Source: Aphidius gifuensis (Eukaryota; Arthropoda; Insecta; Hymenoptera; Braconidae). Taken from it: a stretch of 64,000 bases of DNA. Shown in pieces: positions 13,621 to 27,400 of this stretch. Position 1 is the stretch's first letter; every line of letters begins with the position of its first letter. The translations under genes were made by a program, and so were the position numbers. Under the pieces are notes generated by a model. It saw nothing but the letters and a program-made list of their open reading frames with translations. It ran no database searches and was not told the DNA's origin. The stretch lies in contig NC_057789.1 of the NCBI RefSeq assembly GCF_014905175.1, positions 1,798,001 through 1,862,000 on the forward strand, given 5' to 3'.

Positions 13621-14880
13621 TTATTGGAATATTTTTTGATGGGTAATTTTTTTTCGAGAATATTTAGCAATAAATTTTATTAATATTTTGAATAAATCAA
13701 ATTTGGATAATAACATTAATTCGATATTGAAATTGGCTCGAGTGTAATTTTTGATTAAATTGCTTGTTTTAAATTTAACAACAAAAGTTGATATATTTAT
13801 TCCGAATAAATGATAAATTGAAATATAAATGGTATATCATTAAATTTAAAATTATATTATTTTAATATGGTTTTTCCAGTTCAATTTTAATTACGATAAT
13901 TATTCATTCGTTAATTTTTCAAATTATATAAATATATTTTCAATTAAAATTAATTGCAAATTTTTGTTTGACAAAATATCAAATGTAAATTTGTTTTTAT
14001 AACTTTTTTGTTTCGTTTTTTTATATATTTTAATTTGTTTTTTAAATTCATTCTGCTTTTTTTTTTCGTTAATTTTTTAAATTTTTATACTCGTTTCTAA
14101 GAGAAAAAGAGAGAGAGAGCGAAAAAGAGAGTACACGGATAAATATCGCTTTAGCAAGTTTGGATATCTTCATCAATCTTTCCTGTTGAAAATTGTAGAC
14201 TCAAGTAAAAGGAAGTTCGGCGAACTCATTTCAAGCATTTTGGCCAAAACCAAAATTTATGCTGTTTTTTTTTTTATTCCGTCTTTCTTTATTCATTCTC
14301 TTAATTTTGTGTTCTTCAGCCTGTAACAAAACTACCTTCTTTACAAGAAATAAAAAGTGTTAAATACAAACGATCACACAACTTTAAGGTTCAGTGAAGT
14401 TGAGCTCAAAGTGCAAAGAATTCCCAGCTCAACTCTCTCTCTCTCTCTCAAGTTTCAATGATTTATTTTTTTTAACAAGCCAAGAAAGTCAAGATTGCTG
14501 TTGTTAAAAGTACCAGATTCAACCTAACTATATAAAATAAAAAAATTAACTCCATCGAATCCATAATCCTATATTTGTAACGGGAAATTTACAAGAAAGA
14601 AAAAAATAATAAACAAATAACGGCCAAATACACAAGCAATAAAAATACCAAAAGAAAATCATTTAAAATTAACGAGCTTTTTCTATGCATACAGAGCTTT
14701 ATAAAAATACCAAAAAAACAAGGCTAAAAAGTTAAAGCAGATATGTATATTTCCTCTGTTAAATTGCGTATATAAAAAAAAAAAAAAATAATAAAACAAA
14801 AATAAAGTTAAATTCAGAATGCAAAATGAAAAAAAAAAAAAAATAAAAAAAAATAACCGAGGACATGTTACCTCACATAT
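13621..14880. other. Noncoding stretch with simple repeats
   Basis: A (GA)n run at about 14109-14119 and a (CT)n run at about 14433-14449 are the only clear features. Several T- and A-runs occur. No supported gene. Confidence 0.5.
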
Positions 14881-15060
14881 ATGTGTATATTTAAGTGGAA
14901 AAAGAGCCTGGACAACCTTGACCGAGAATCCGGGTTTGCTCTTTGGGAGTTAATGTTTAATGCCAAACCGGAAGAGGAAAATGTTATATCCTTTATGTCA
15001 GTATGCATGTGTATATATAAAAAATATATATGTATATTCACAAGTAAGGTCTTTGGGTAA
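14881..15060 (+). CDS. Hypothetical 59-codon open frame
   Basis: ATG at 14881, TAA at 15058-15060. Residues 6-40 are mixed and protein-like (SLDNLDRESGFALWELMFNA in part), while the C-terminal 20 residues (VCMCIYKKYICIF) come from a TA-rich tract. No domain recognised. A - strand frame (14868-15074) covers the same bases, so strand is uncertain. The DNA also holds a short imperfect hairpin: TCCGG and TTTG at about 14928-14939 pair with CAAACCGGA near 14963-14974. It may instead be a conserved noncoding island. Confidence 0.18.
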   Translation: MCIFKWKKSLDNLDRESGFALWELMFNAKPEEENVISFMSVCMCIYKKYICIFTSKVFG

Positions 15061-17090
15061 ACAGTGATGACCATGAGGGTCGCGTAAAATTTTCTTTCTT
15101 TTTATTTTTTATCTCTCTCTCTTTCAACGTTCATAAAAATTCGTTCAAATAAAATTCGTACAATGTGTACGTGTGTCTTATTTAATTTTGGTCAATAACC
15201 CACTTGTTAAAAATAACATTAAGCAATGTTATAAAATATTACATAACACACACATGCAATTTGGAATTGTAATAATGTCATTTGAATATGTCAATTTTTA
15301 ATTATGAATATTACATTTTTTTTTTTTTAATTAAAAATATATTTTAGTGTAATTTTTAATTTGTATTGTCGTTGGAATATTAATAAATAATTGTTAATGT
15401 TATTTTTAATTTAATTTATTGATTTGTGAAGGGTTGAAAAATTTATTAGTTATAAATTTTTTTAAATTGATGACTCAATTATGATTCAAAGTGATTTCGA
15501 GGTATTTAAAATTTGTTGATGAATAATATTTGATAGATAGTTATATAAGATATAAAAATACAAAACAAAAAAACCCAGGAAAAAACCAATGATAAAATAA
15601 ACCACGATAAAAAAAGCTCAAGATAAATTTATATTTATATTATATCATGATAAAATCATCCAAGATAGAATGATTCACGAGTACGTGACTTGAGTTTGAA
15701 TAAATTTCATATAAATTAGCAAATTAATAATTATTTATTAATAATTATTAATACAATAATTAGATATATTTCAATAAATTTCAAACAACAAAATATAAAG
15801 TTTTTCATTTTTTTTTCTTTTGAATTTTCTATTTTTTAAATGGATTAGAAATTTATATATTTTAAATACGAAAAATCTTTATTGTGAATCATTTTTTTAT
15901 GAGTCATTTTGCGGTGAATGATTTTTCTAAAAATTATTTTATTAACTGGGTTATTTTGTCTTTGCTTCTATTCGTAATTTTATGATAAAAGCATAAATTA
16001 ATAATTAATTTAAATTCATTTTCCATATTATATTAATTAAGTAAAGCTTGAGTGTGTAAATTTTCATAATAATTTTTTTTGTTTTCTACGCATTATTTAA
16101 ATTACAAACAGAATATAATTAAACAAACGTCAAAGAAATATAATACTCTACAATGTACAACACTCTTATAATGCTATGAAGTCTTAAATCAAGTTGCAAG
16201 TCAAATATTAAATCCATAATCGGATTTAATTTTATACATAAATAAATACACCTATTTATTTATCAATCTATTTACCTATTTTTTCATCTAAATTATATTC
16301 AAACTATCCAAGCTTTAAAAATTTCAACCTTTAAGTTTGCCCATCTCATTTCAATCCAGTAAAAAAGAAAAACAAAATACAATAAGTAAATTCAACTAAG
16401 CAACAAATACTTAAGCTACTAACTCTCGACATATTTAAATATTAAATTAAACAAAGAACGAGTTTTATTAAAAATAAAATAATTAAATTGATAAATAAAA
16501 ATTAGTTGAAATGTATTACAAAATATAAAAACAAAATTAATATTTTTTTTTATAATTAAATGTCAATTTGTATATATATATTATACTATATAGTAAAGGT
16601 CAATTATAGCAAAAATTTGAATTGATGAAATCGCATATTTTAGATAGTTGTTTGTATAAATGCTGTATCAACAAGATATGTTTATATTAGCCAAAAATAT
16701 TATATTCAGTTCTATGAATAAATAGGCTAAATAATATAGCATCATAATGTAAACTCAATAGAATGTTTAGATTAAAAATTTAATGACGATGCTAATAAAT
16801 ACTCATTGCCATAAACAAACTTTAAATTGTTTAAAAAATAAATAATAATAATTTAAAATATAAATAATTATTTTTCAAACTCAAATATAAATTGTAAACA
16901 ATTTTTAAATATTATTTACTAATTTTTTTTATATTATTTATGCTTTAAATTGATCAGATAAAAAAAAAAAAATTTTATCAGATATAGAATATAAATATTC
17001 AAGTATTTAAATAATATTTAGTATGAATAAAAAATTTCCAGGTCATAAAAATGTTGTTTGCCATTTTTAATATATTATTTTTTATTTTAG
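15061..17090. other. AT-rich noncoding stretch
   Basis: I see nothing coding or repetitive here apart from A/T runs and weak AT-rich palindromes. Confidence 0.6.
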
Positions 17091-17200
17091 CATCTGAATC
17101 TTTCGTATGTTAATGGGCTTCGGCTTAGTCCAAGACTTGCATCACCTCTTTTGGTGTACCACTTCTTTGAAGGCGTACACTAACGGTATACAGTCTGTTT
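17091..17200. other. Small higher-complexity island
   Basis: About 100 bases of mixed composition with a short CACC(N5)GGTG hairpin at about 17145-17158. It has no frame of interest. It may be a conserved regulatory block; this is inference from composition alone. Confidence 0.2.
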
Positions 17201-17520
17201 CATTTATATTTTTTAAAAATTTTTTTTGTTTATAATATATTTTTTTTTTCCTTTCCATTTGCCAGTCAAAAAAAACTAAGTTTATTCTGATCGATTGCAC
17301 AAATTAAAATGGCATATTCAAGAATGAATTATTGATTTTTATTTTATTTTTTTTTGAATTTATTTATTTTTAATCTCGATAACTGTTGTGGCTATTTTAT
17401 ATTTACGTGATGGAATGCAAAATATTATATTTTAACAAACTGACATCTTTATTAGTTGGCTATTTTATTTCTAAAATATTTTTTTATCTAAAAAAAAATA
17501 TATATTTTTTGTAACGAAAT

Positions 17521-17600
17521 ACGTTTGTTTTTAAATTCCAATTTGTTTTTTAAATTTTGAATTTGTTTTTTAAATTTTAAATTTGTTTTTTAAATTTTAA
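17521..17600. repeat. 20-bp tandem repeat, about four copies
   Basis: The unit ATTTGTTTTTTAAATTTTRA repeats with an exact 20-base period at 17541-17560, 17561-17580 and 17581-17600. A diverged copy precedes it at 17521-17540 and a decayed one follows. It is a simple minisatellite in AT-rich DNA. Confidence 0.9.
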
Positions 17601-20600
17601 ATTTGTTATTTATTTTTTTTTTAAAACTTAGCTTAATTTTTCTAGCTGCATTTAATGGCTCAAGTAATATCCAGCGAATTGATTAATATTTTTTTTCATT
17701 TAAAAAATAAAATCAATATAAGGAAAAAAAAAAAAATATGCTGAACGTAATTTGATTCATCGTTGAAATAATACTTTTATTTTTTTATATTTTTTATTTT
17801 TTCAATCCACTCAGGTTCATGCAATTCATATACACGTTTTAACTGTGGTGATACTATTGTTTCCTTGATATTGGATTCTCATGGAAATTTTCTATTGTTT
17901 TAAATTCAAAAATAAAATAATATTTTTCATTTTTTTTTTTATCAGAGAATAAAAACAAATTGAATAAATTGTTTAATATTGGTTTATTGAATGCAAATAA
18001 AAAAAAAAAAAACAATTATTTATTATTTTTACCATTTAAATTAATTTTCTAGAGAAACTATAGAATTTTTTTTTCAACAACTAATTTTAATTAACAGCTT
18101 CAATATTCAATTTTTCAAGTGACAATATTTTTTTTTCATCTTTTTAATTAAAAAATAAAAATAATAATTGTTACCTTGAATATTCGCATTAGACACCAGA
18201 CAGTTCACGGTCGTATTACGCAATAGAAACTGAAATTAAAAAAAAAAAATAATCCTTCCGGCAATTTGTCGTCGTTTTGAGGATGAAAAAGAGAAAAAAA
18301 AAATTTCTGTCTGTCTACAAAAACCGTGACGGTATTAGAAATTAAAAAGCGAAGGTTATCTAGTCTGTGTGTCTAGCCAACTATTATAATTTAAATATAC
18401 TAACATCTACAAAAAAAAAATATAAAGAAGGATTTTTAAAATAAAAAAAATACCATTCACCTATGTTTGACCGTCTGCCACCTCTAACGGTATAAATAAT
18501 CTTCATCACGAAGGTCGTTGAGACGAATAATTTACAATATTATACAAGTTGTAATAAACTAGCTAGAAAAAAAAAAATATATTGTCTTTTGCATTTGATA
18601 CGATCAGGTATATAAACTATCAGGCATCTTGAATAATGATGTCATCAGCAGCATCTACCAAACTAGGTCAAGCTGTCCAACATGATAACCTAATGGACAT
18701 CTATTTTCTATTTTCTCCTATCTTCAAAACCATTTTCACTATGATCATTTGAACCTTTTTTTTTTCGCACTTCAAGTTTACTCAACATTAAATATTGATA
18801 ACATATTTTTTTTTTTTTTTTGTATATAATCATCAATAAAAGTGTTGCACATAATATTTTATGTCAAATCATTTTATCATCAAATTTATATTTATATTAA
18901 AAGTGGCAAAAAAAAAAAAAATGTCAGTTTTTAAGATAAGTATTTTTTTCTTCTTGCCACAATGTTTTTCTTATTATTATTATTTTTTTACATTGTTTAG
19001 ACAATAAATTAGAAATAAATAGAGAATACTTTACATATTTTATGATTTTTTTTTCGAATTTAAATTCCTTCAATTTTAGAATTGCAAGGTTTAATATAAT
19101 TTTTTTTTTATAAAAAAATTACTGAGTGTTCTTATTATTTATCTCTCCATCTCTATATTATCTTTCCAAAATTTAAAATTAATATTTACAAGCTCTAAAC
19201 TTTTAATAATCTTAAAAAAAAAACAGACAATTAAATTTTTTTTTTTTGTTAATTTTCAATTATACCTTTATGCACCCAAAAAAAAAAATAAAATCCAAAA
19301 CTTTAACATGAAATTTTTTACCTTACAATGCACTAATAAATCCCCCAAATCTAAAAACATTTTTCCATATTTTTAAATCTACAAAAAAAAATATTTGCAA
19401 ATTGTAAAAATTGAATTTTTAAAATCGTTGGATAATATTTTTAAACAATAATAATGCTAATAAATTACAGATTACATAATAAGAAACGAGTTGAGAGATT
19501 AAAATTAAAAAAATGTTGAAACGAATAAGAAAAAAAAAAAAAAAAAATTAAAAATAAAATAATAATTGCTAATGGTTTGAGTTGTCCTTGAAGAACAAGT
19601 CACTAACCTATGTTACCAGCCAGACACGTCTAGCGATGACTATTCAATAAATTGCTAGGCATTATAAAAGGTCCTCTAAATTTAAATAAATATATATAGC
19701 TCATAAATTATTATATTTTATATACGTCAACATTTTTTATTTATTTTATTTTTTTATTTGACTCATTGTTATGGCTATACATATACTAATGTTATTCCAA
19801 ACACACAGTCTCATGGTGCCAGACTTCCGTCATAATCTAGCCTTGAACTAGTACAAAGAAATTTATATTATTATTATTTTTCAAACAATTAAATTGTAGC
19901 ATAATAATAGTAATAAAATTATTCTATAAATTTTTTTTTTTCATTATTAATTTGAATTTTTGTATGAAATTATTTATTTCAAATTCTGTCGAGTAAATTG
20001 AATTGTTTTTTTGTTTTTTTTTAAATAAATAAAGTAATAATAAATAATTGTAATAAAAATATTTAATCATTATTTATAAATTACTATTATTTAAATTTTA
20101 TTAAATAATATCTCGACTTTTATTTATTTAGTTATGTATTTTTAAAACTCGTATAAATTTTTTTTTTTTTTGTTATGTAATAGAATGTATTTTAATTTTT
20201 TTTTTTTTTAAATAATTGTACTTTGACTGTACACTTGAATAAATATATAAAATTTAAAAAATTGATAAAAATAGTAGTTGATTAAATATGAGAGTTGAAA
20301 AAAAAAATAGTTTTTTTTTTATTTAGTTTTGCAAGAGTCTTGTAAGTTTGAATAATATAACGATGCTTGAGATAAAAATGAAAAAAAAAAAAAAAAAAAT
20401 CCCAAGAGGTATATAGAATAAAAAAGAACAATAATAAAATATTGAGGCTTATTTTTTTTTTTAGTTCTAATAATTTTTTGGGTTTACAATGTAGGTATAA
20501 AATCAACTAGACACACCCAAATAATTTTTTTATTGTCAGGAAGTTACACAGACAATTTAATGTGTCAATTATATTTTTTAATTTTATAAATAACAAGTTT

Positions 20601-21380
20601 TAAAGCAAATAATAATTGCGTTGATAAAATTACAAATGTATGAGTAATAAATACACACAAAGTATGATTAAATTTTGATAGATAAATATGAAAAGAAGGG
20701 GTAGAAATAAAAATTTGCCAATAAACATGTGCTATTACGTAAACATTCTTGAAAGACCTCGATCCATCTGTCGATATTTCGCAACTTAAATAATCTAATG
20801 CTTATTATATTTCTCAAACCAGTTTATTTTTTTTTCAACACAATTTCTCTCTCTCCTTTTTTTTCATCATTATTTTTTGCTATTTTTATATATGACCTCG
20901 TGATAAAAAAAAAAAAAAAAATTAAAAATACATAATCACAAGCAAATTTACAATTTAAATGCCAAAAAAACTTTTTTACATTTAAAAATTTTCATCTAAT
21001 TTATAAAATAATTATAAACTATTAAATTTTTAAAAAATACTTTTATGTATTTTAAATATTTTATAATATATTTTTTAATTAATTTCATATTTATTAATTG
21101 CAATAGGACTAAGTGAATGTCAACTTTGACTTTCTCATTTATGAAAGTGCATTTTTCAGACGAATTTTTATTTTTTTTTTAAATAAATTTTTTCTTTGAT
21201 CACATTGATGAAAAGTTTGGCTAAAAAAAAAAATCTGTGATATTATTTTCAAGTCATTAATTCTCATGAATTCTTAAAAGAATAAAAAAAAAATTGTAAA
21301 AAAATATTTAAGGGTTCATTGAACGTTTGTTAGATGTTTTATTATTTTTTTTCATTTTAAAAATATATTTATTTACTGGC
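17601..21380. other. AT-rich noncoding stretch with islands at 18.2-18.7 and 19.6 kb
   Basis: The islands contain TATA-like strings (about 18491, 18611 and 19661) and a short hairpin CTAGCGAT...ATTGCTAG near 19632-19658, but no open frame of quality. T-run-derived frames such as 20282-20506 (- strand) are rejected. No tRNA or other structural RNA gene was recognised. Confidence 0.45.
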
Positions 21381-22474
21381 TTATGAGTGAGTCAATGATC
21401 GAGAGGTCTATGACCATCAGAGAGTGCATTGCATTAGAGTTTCAAGGCTGAATTAGATGCGGCATAAACAATGACCTTTGTCACTTGATCGTCGGAGTTT
21501 ACACACACTCATATCATCACATTTTCTACTCACAATAATCATCTCATTTTTAGCCTTCTCAATAACTATTGTATAAATAATAATACACATATAGTTGTTA
21601 CCATTGGCTTATCAATTTGTGAGATTTCATCGGTCGATGGCCTCAAGTGTTTGGCCATTCATCCGTATTTTTTCCAATTTGTAAGAGCTTCACAAGAACA
21701 TTACAGAAAAAAATATTCTCCTTTTTAAAAATAATATATAAAAAATAAAAATATCAATTATCAAGAGTCCTCATTCTCTTCTTCACGTATTTCCTTATAG
21801 ACATGCTTTTTTTTTATTTTTAATTTATATTTTTTGTTTGAACGTTTTTATTTTTTAAATAGATTCACTATATCATAATCGAAATTTAATTACGATACGT
21901 ATTTAGGTGAAGCTTGTTTCTCTGCATTTGTATTTGTGGGTATTGAAAATGTCTCGAGATATTTGTCAGGAAAAAAAAGAATAAAAAAGCAAAAATTTGT
22001 TTGCCTTAGGCGAGAATAAAATGATGTACACAATATCAAGTGTTGCGATCGTTTTTTTTTATTTTTTATATTTTATTTGCTGGGATTGGATTCGGCAGAA
22101 AGGTGAAAGGCTCAACGATTGAATATAGGACATCGTGAATCAAGTCAAAACTCGTCTATACGTGGGATCGTATCTTCTTTTGCATGGGGCTTGTTTATGC
22201 CTCGTATATTTATTATAATAAAATCAATGTTTGTATATTACACAAGCACATATTAAGTTTTTAGTATGGCTATATAAAAAAAAATATTAAGGCGTACACA
22301 AAGTGGAATAAAATTGGTTTTTTTTTTATTTCAACTTTGCTAGACTGTTCTTTTTATAGACTCTAAGCGATTAAAAATATTAATTTATTATTTTTTTTTT
22401 TATTAGGACAATAGTGTCTTGATAAATCAGTTACTTTCTATAATCATTATTATTATATTTTTTTTTGAATTATA
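21381..22474. other. Noncoding stretch with higher-complexity island at 21.4-21.7 kb
   Basis: The island contains a 24-codon frame (about 21383-21457, MSESMIERSMTIRECIALEF) that is too short to support as a gene. The composition resembles the other scattered islands. Regulatory function is possible but unproven. Confidence 0.3.
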
Positions 22475-23495
22475 ATTATATATTAGTATTCGCGATGCTA
22501 TCATGAGTAAATATCATGGTCAAAATATTCTTGAATATAAAATTTCTAGTCGAATCATTCTAAAATAAAATATCCTGGTAGATAATTTGCCGAAAAAAAA
22601 GACATCGTGTAGCTTGTATTTTGTATGAACAAATATTTTAAATAAAAGCTAATAGCTATAAAAAATAATCCAAGAACATTAAATTCAATTAATTTTTTTT
22701 ACCGTTTTATTATTCACAAAATGGAATATATACATAGATCAATAATAATCAGTCAGTAGAAAATATCAAGCAGGCTTGTGGTTATGAGAGTCAAGGCACC
22801 ATTGTACGGTGCCTGTAATCTTGGGTTCAAATCCTTTTAACAAACGATATAAATAGCCGGACTCGACAGTTGCGGCGTTATGAGCTGCTTTTAGATCTGA
22901 AACATGCTTCAAATCATGGATCAGGCGTGTGGAACAAATATCTCCTGACAAAGAACGAGTGAAGAAGATAGCCTCTATCCTGGTTCTATGCATGGAAATA
23001 TTTGTCCCAGGTGCCGGAATATCCTTTTGCAATGTCTAATCAAATATTTTCAATAATTGAAATTTTATTTCAATATTAACGTTTTGTTGTCAAGTATTGT
23101 TCTAATGAGTAGTCTAAAAAATAAAACGAACATAGTGACACATTTAATTATAATAACTGTCATCAAATGTCAAAAAAATTATGATGAATAAATGAATATT
23201 CAATTTAATAATTTTTTTATCTTTTAAATTTACTTTTATCTCATATCTTAGATAAATAATAAAATAGTTTATTTAAAAATTTATTAATTAGTCATCGTAT
23301 TGTAATGACTAAATGTTGATATTATTTTACATTTACTTTTTTTAATATTTACCTTTTAAATATTGTATTAAAAGCTTATTTATTTTATTTGTTCATATAA
23401 TTTTGCATTATATATTATTAGCAAAATAATTATTATTAATCTTGGATAAATCCTGTGGTTAATTTATTTTCTACTTTCTAGGGAATATTTTTTTT
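22475..23495 (+). mobile_element. tRNA-headed dispersed element, copy 4 (longest forward copy)
   Basis: The 5' module starts near 22475 and shares the TATTCGCGATGCTATCATG block with copy 1. The tRNA-like module at about 22770-22834 has an anticodon-stem-like inverted repeat (AGGCACC...GGTGCCT) and B box GGTTCAAATCC at 22824-22834. The insert is 22835-22926 (92 bp). The hairpin block runs about 22924-23015 and TTTT follows at 23025-23028. The 3' module runs to about 23495. The - strand frame at 22766-23032 is an antisense shadow of this repeat. Confidence 0.8.
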
Positions 23496-24360
23496 TTTAT
23501 GTTGATAGAATTTTTGTAATTTTTATAACACTATGTGTATTGTTATAAATAAATTCAACAATTGATATTATTAATTTTAGTTTATTCAGACATTTCATTG
23601 TCATTTATAGTATGTGAATTATTCTAAAATCGAGTGATGTTGTTTTGACTTAGTTGCAATGTGTATTGTCAGCCAGTCTGTCACCAAGAAAAACTTTTTA
23701 TTTACTTTATATTTTGTGTTTAAATTTTTTTTTACTTGACATAACAAGAGTCGGATATTCAAGTTGAAAGTGCAATGACAGCTTACTGTAGAATTAGTAC
23801 AAGTGTGCTTTTCAAATCAGCCACAAAACTAGAATTTCAACTGACAGAACTGCATGAAAAGCAAATCTCACTTGGTTCACTTAATCTTTCACTCAATTTA
23901 CCCCTTTCTCTCTGTTATTTTTTAAAATTTTTTTTATCATTCAGCCAAATAGTTTTATATGTCATTCATTGACTTTTAAAACTTTACCAACAAATTACAA
24001 GCCACTCAATCTATTCATAGCTCATTGACAATGCATATATTAATTTTCACATAATATTCTCGAAAATAATACATCAAGTTTTCTCATTAATCATCAAACA
24101 TATTATTATAATTATTTGACAATTGCCAAAAATATATTAAACTAATTTAATATTGAAATTTTCAATAAACCATCCACTGTCAATTACGACAATAATTAAT
24201 TTTATCAAATTGAATAATCACCAAACATTTTGATTAAATAATTTAGTTATTTCGATGCATAATTATTATGAGCTTTTTTTTTTTAGATAAATTTAACTTT
24301 TGTAATAATTATTCGGTAGATAGATTTTTATAGGTGGACAAAAAGATTTTTTTTTTCACA
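23496..24360. other. Noncoding stretch with a weak open frame
   Basis: A 65-codon + frame at 23775-23972 begins with a mixed segment (residues 1-40) and ends in a hydrophobic T-tract translation. It has no start context, splice or domain support. The rest is AT-rich. Confidence 0.35.
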
Positions 24361-24414
24361 TTTGAGACAGGAAGAAAGACAGTAGGCCCCCTAAAGGCAA
24401 GATCAACGCCCCTT

Positions 24415-24426
24415 GGGTCAGGGTCA
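24415..24426 (+). promoter_or_regulatory. Perfect direct repeat of a nuclear-receptor half-site (DR0)
   Basis: GGGTCAGGGTCA is two identical GGGTCA half-sites with no spacer, inside a GC-richer island (24361-24480). Hexamers of the AGGTCA/GGGTCA type bind nuclear receptors, and DR0 arrangements bind certain orphan receptors in animals. The island has no open frame. A comparable stretch at about 60645-60700 carries TGACCC and TTGACCT in the opposite orientation. Function is inferred from motif only. Confidence 0.25.
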
Positions 24427-24480
24427 GTAGCCTTTGGCACTTGAGGCCATGTCTCACCATCTTCCTATATAGGTCAAAAT

Positions 24481-27400
24481 ATACAATATATAATATATTG
24501 CAAATTCTATAACCTTAATCTATTTCAAAAGAAAATGTTCAGCTTAATTTACGTAATTTATTTTATGAAATATTGTCATCGTCATAAAAGAAATACCTGA
24601 CTGTCGTTTTCAGGGGTAATTTTTTTTTGAAAAATAATAAAAGAAGATAGTTTAATTATTAGTAGATTAATTAATTAATAATTTATTAATTAAAATATTC
24701 GTGAGCAGGTATTGAACACGTGCGACATGCAAACGTACAAGTGGATGTTGACGTGTTATAATTTTAAAATGAATTTACCTCTAGAATATTGATCTCACTT
24801 GCTCACAATGTTGTCAATTTTTAAAACGGACAATTCTAATTTCTACACCTCGTTTAAAAATAAAACAATTAACGAATTATCATCATCTAATTATTTTGTG
24901 TATCAATTACAGCTTTAAAATTTTCCAAAAATAATTTAATAAAATTGACTAAAAAAATTGGCAATATTATATTACTAACAAGGAAATCAAAATTATTTTT
25001 AACAACCATACATTAAAGATGGATTATTATTCCAATAAAAAAGACATAAAAAGTAAAATAAATAATATACGAGAACAATTCGGGTCATTAACGTAATGCT
25101 CGTCATTGTTAGAAAGTTCAAAGGAACATTGAGCTAGTGTTTAATGTCCTATACGCGAATACAAACTCACACATGTGTAAATTTAATAAAAAATAAATGA
25201 AAAAGAATATAATAAATAAAGTGAGGAAACATTTAACCGTTAGTCTCAGACACTTTAATATATGAAAAAAAAAAAAAATCAAAACCTTCTTTTAAACTTG
25301 TTTCATATGCGTATATATATAGCTATATCTTATAAATATATAAAACAAGTGGGCATGTGTCTATGCCATTCTAATCTATTTGTAAATTCGTGACATGCCT
25401 GCTTAAAGTTGTTCAGTAGGTAGTTCCGCTATTATTATTCCAGGTATAATTTTTTTTATTATTTATATTTTATTTTTTAACCTTGACCTCGCATCTATAA
25501 TATAAATTACTTCATCGTCTCTTCATCGTCTAGACAAATTATATTCTAACACTTGTCTAACACTTGTATAATATCTATGTCGTAATAATATTACTCGCAA
25601 CCTAAATCATTTCATTTTCAATGGAATTTTATTTTTTTACATTTTTTTTATTTTATCAAAGAGAGGCAAATTTATTTCACTTGAATTTAATTTTATTCAA
25701 ATGCGATACATAGAGATTTTACACTTGTCTATGTACTCGAATTGAAAAAAAATTATTTAAAATTAATTAATCATTTATTTTGGAGATTTTTTATGAAAAT
25801 ATAAATATTAATTTTTCTAGTACAAAGTGTAGTATAAAATTTTTCAAAGACCCTCAGATTAAAGCTGTAATTTCTATTTATTTTTTTTAAAGTAATTAAA
25901 GTGAAATATATAAATAGATAAATTCATTAACAGAGTTAATTTCAATAAATGTCAAAAACATTCAAAGAGGCTGTTTTTGATATATTTTTTTATTTCATTT
26001 CATTATCAATATTTTTAATAAAGAGTGAAAAAGGAAAATAGGAGTACCAACACCTGGTGATGCTACTGGAGGCTTTACACGAAATGAAACAAGTAATTGC
26101 CATTAATTCAATGGGATGAGGTGAGAGTATTATTCAAAAAGAGAGAGAGACAAATATAAAGGGGGATGTATATCTGCAGTATAGATGATAGAGAGAGAGT
26201 TAGCTTCTCTTCTGGTCTCTGTCTGACTCTCTTTTGCCTCTTGGCAACTTGGCCGAGGGCGTGCAAACGGTAATTAGAGTGGAACGTGCTCACCATGATC
26301 CACGTGAACTTTACTCGATGTATATATAAAATCATTTTATAGTTTACTGTACATGTACTTTATTTTCTAAAGCCTCTAACGAGCAATATATTTTATGTTG
26401 TATCGTTTTTAACATGTATTTACAAAAATTTATCAAAATCATTTTTTTTTTTTTTTTGTTAAAAACTTTTTCATTTTATCCATCAATAATAATGAAGAGT
26501 ATTTTTAATATAATATTTTTTAACAAAATTTTATATATATTTTTATATCATATTAAAAAGCTCATCTTCTTTTGCTATTACAATTTTTTTTTTTTTTTTT
26601 TATTAATCAATACTTCATAAAAATAAAATTAAAAATTCCTAAAGTTAAAAAAATTTATTTTCCAAACTTTTAGGTGTATAAAAATTTATCAATATATTTT
26701 TTTAATTTACACTAACAATTCTTCATTATCATTTAAATATTAAAATAGTAATATTTTTTTTTTTTATAGAAAGAAAATTTAAAATATAAAAAATAAAATA
26801 ATTTTAAATTGTAAAAATAAATGAACAATGTGTGTGTATGTGTGTTTTAAAAAAATCCTGTTTGACCGGGATGCGAATTTGTTGGCCACTTTTTTTCTTG
26901 AACGATTAATAATGCGTGCCGACGACAACAAGCACAAAATCTAAGCTAAAAAATCCTGTCGAGTTCAATAACCTCGACTGAAAAAGAAAAAGAAAAAAAA
27001 AAAAAAAATTGTAAACTCATCGTCTTGTAAACTTATATAAAAATATACAGAGTATATAATAAAAATAATATATAGAAAAAAATTTATATATATAATTATT
27101 GCACATTGTGCCAAAAAAAAATAAAAATTCAAAGAATTTTTTTTTTATTTAAAAATGAATTTTCACAAAAATGTGTATTTATTTAACTGGCTATTTTTTT
27201 AATGAGGAAATACAAGGTAAAAAAGGAAAAAAAAAATGTTGTATAACCACAGAATGCATGACTTGATTTTACTGTACACACAATGTTGACTGTTTGTCAA
27301 CAATGAAAATAGGGTCGGTTTAAGGGGTGGAATAAAGTGGATGAAGAGGTCGAGGAAAACGCTTGAATGCGTCTTTCGTCGATGTCAACTTCCGCTAGAA

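Noticed and set aside
18340..18380. String GGTTATCTAG resembling the miR-9 core
   Set aside because: The surrounding sequence does not fold into a proper precursor with a matching star arm.
26042..26092. A 51-base phase-0 exon (EYQHLVMLLEALHEMKQ) between an AG and a GTAATT string, upstream of exon A
   Set aside because: There is no pyrimidine tract before the AG (the preceding 25 bases are purine-rich), and the other frame is equally open, so the exon cannot be supported.
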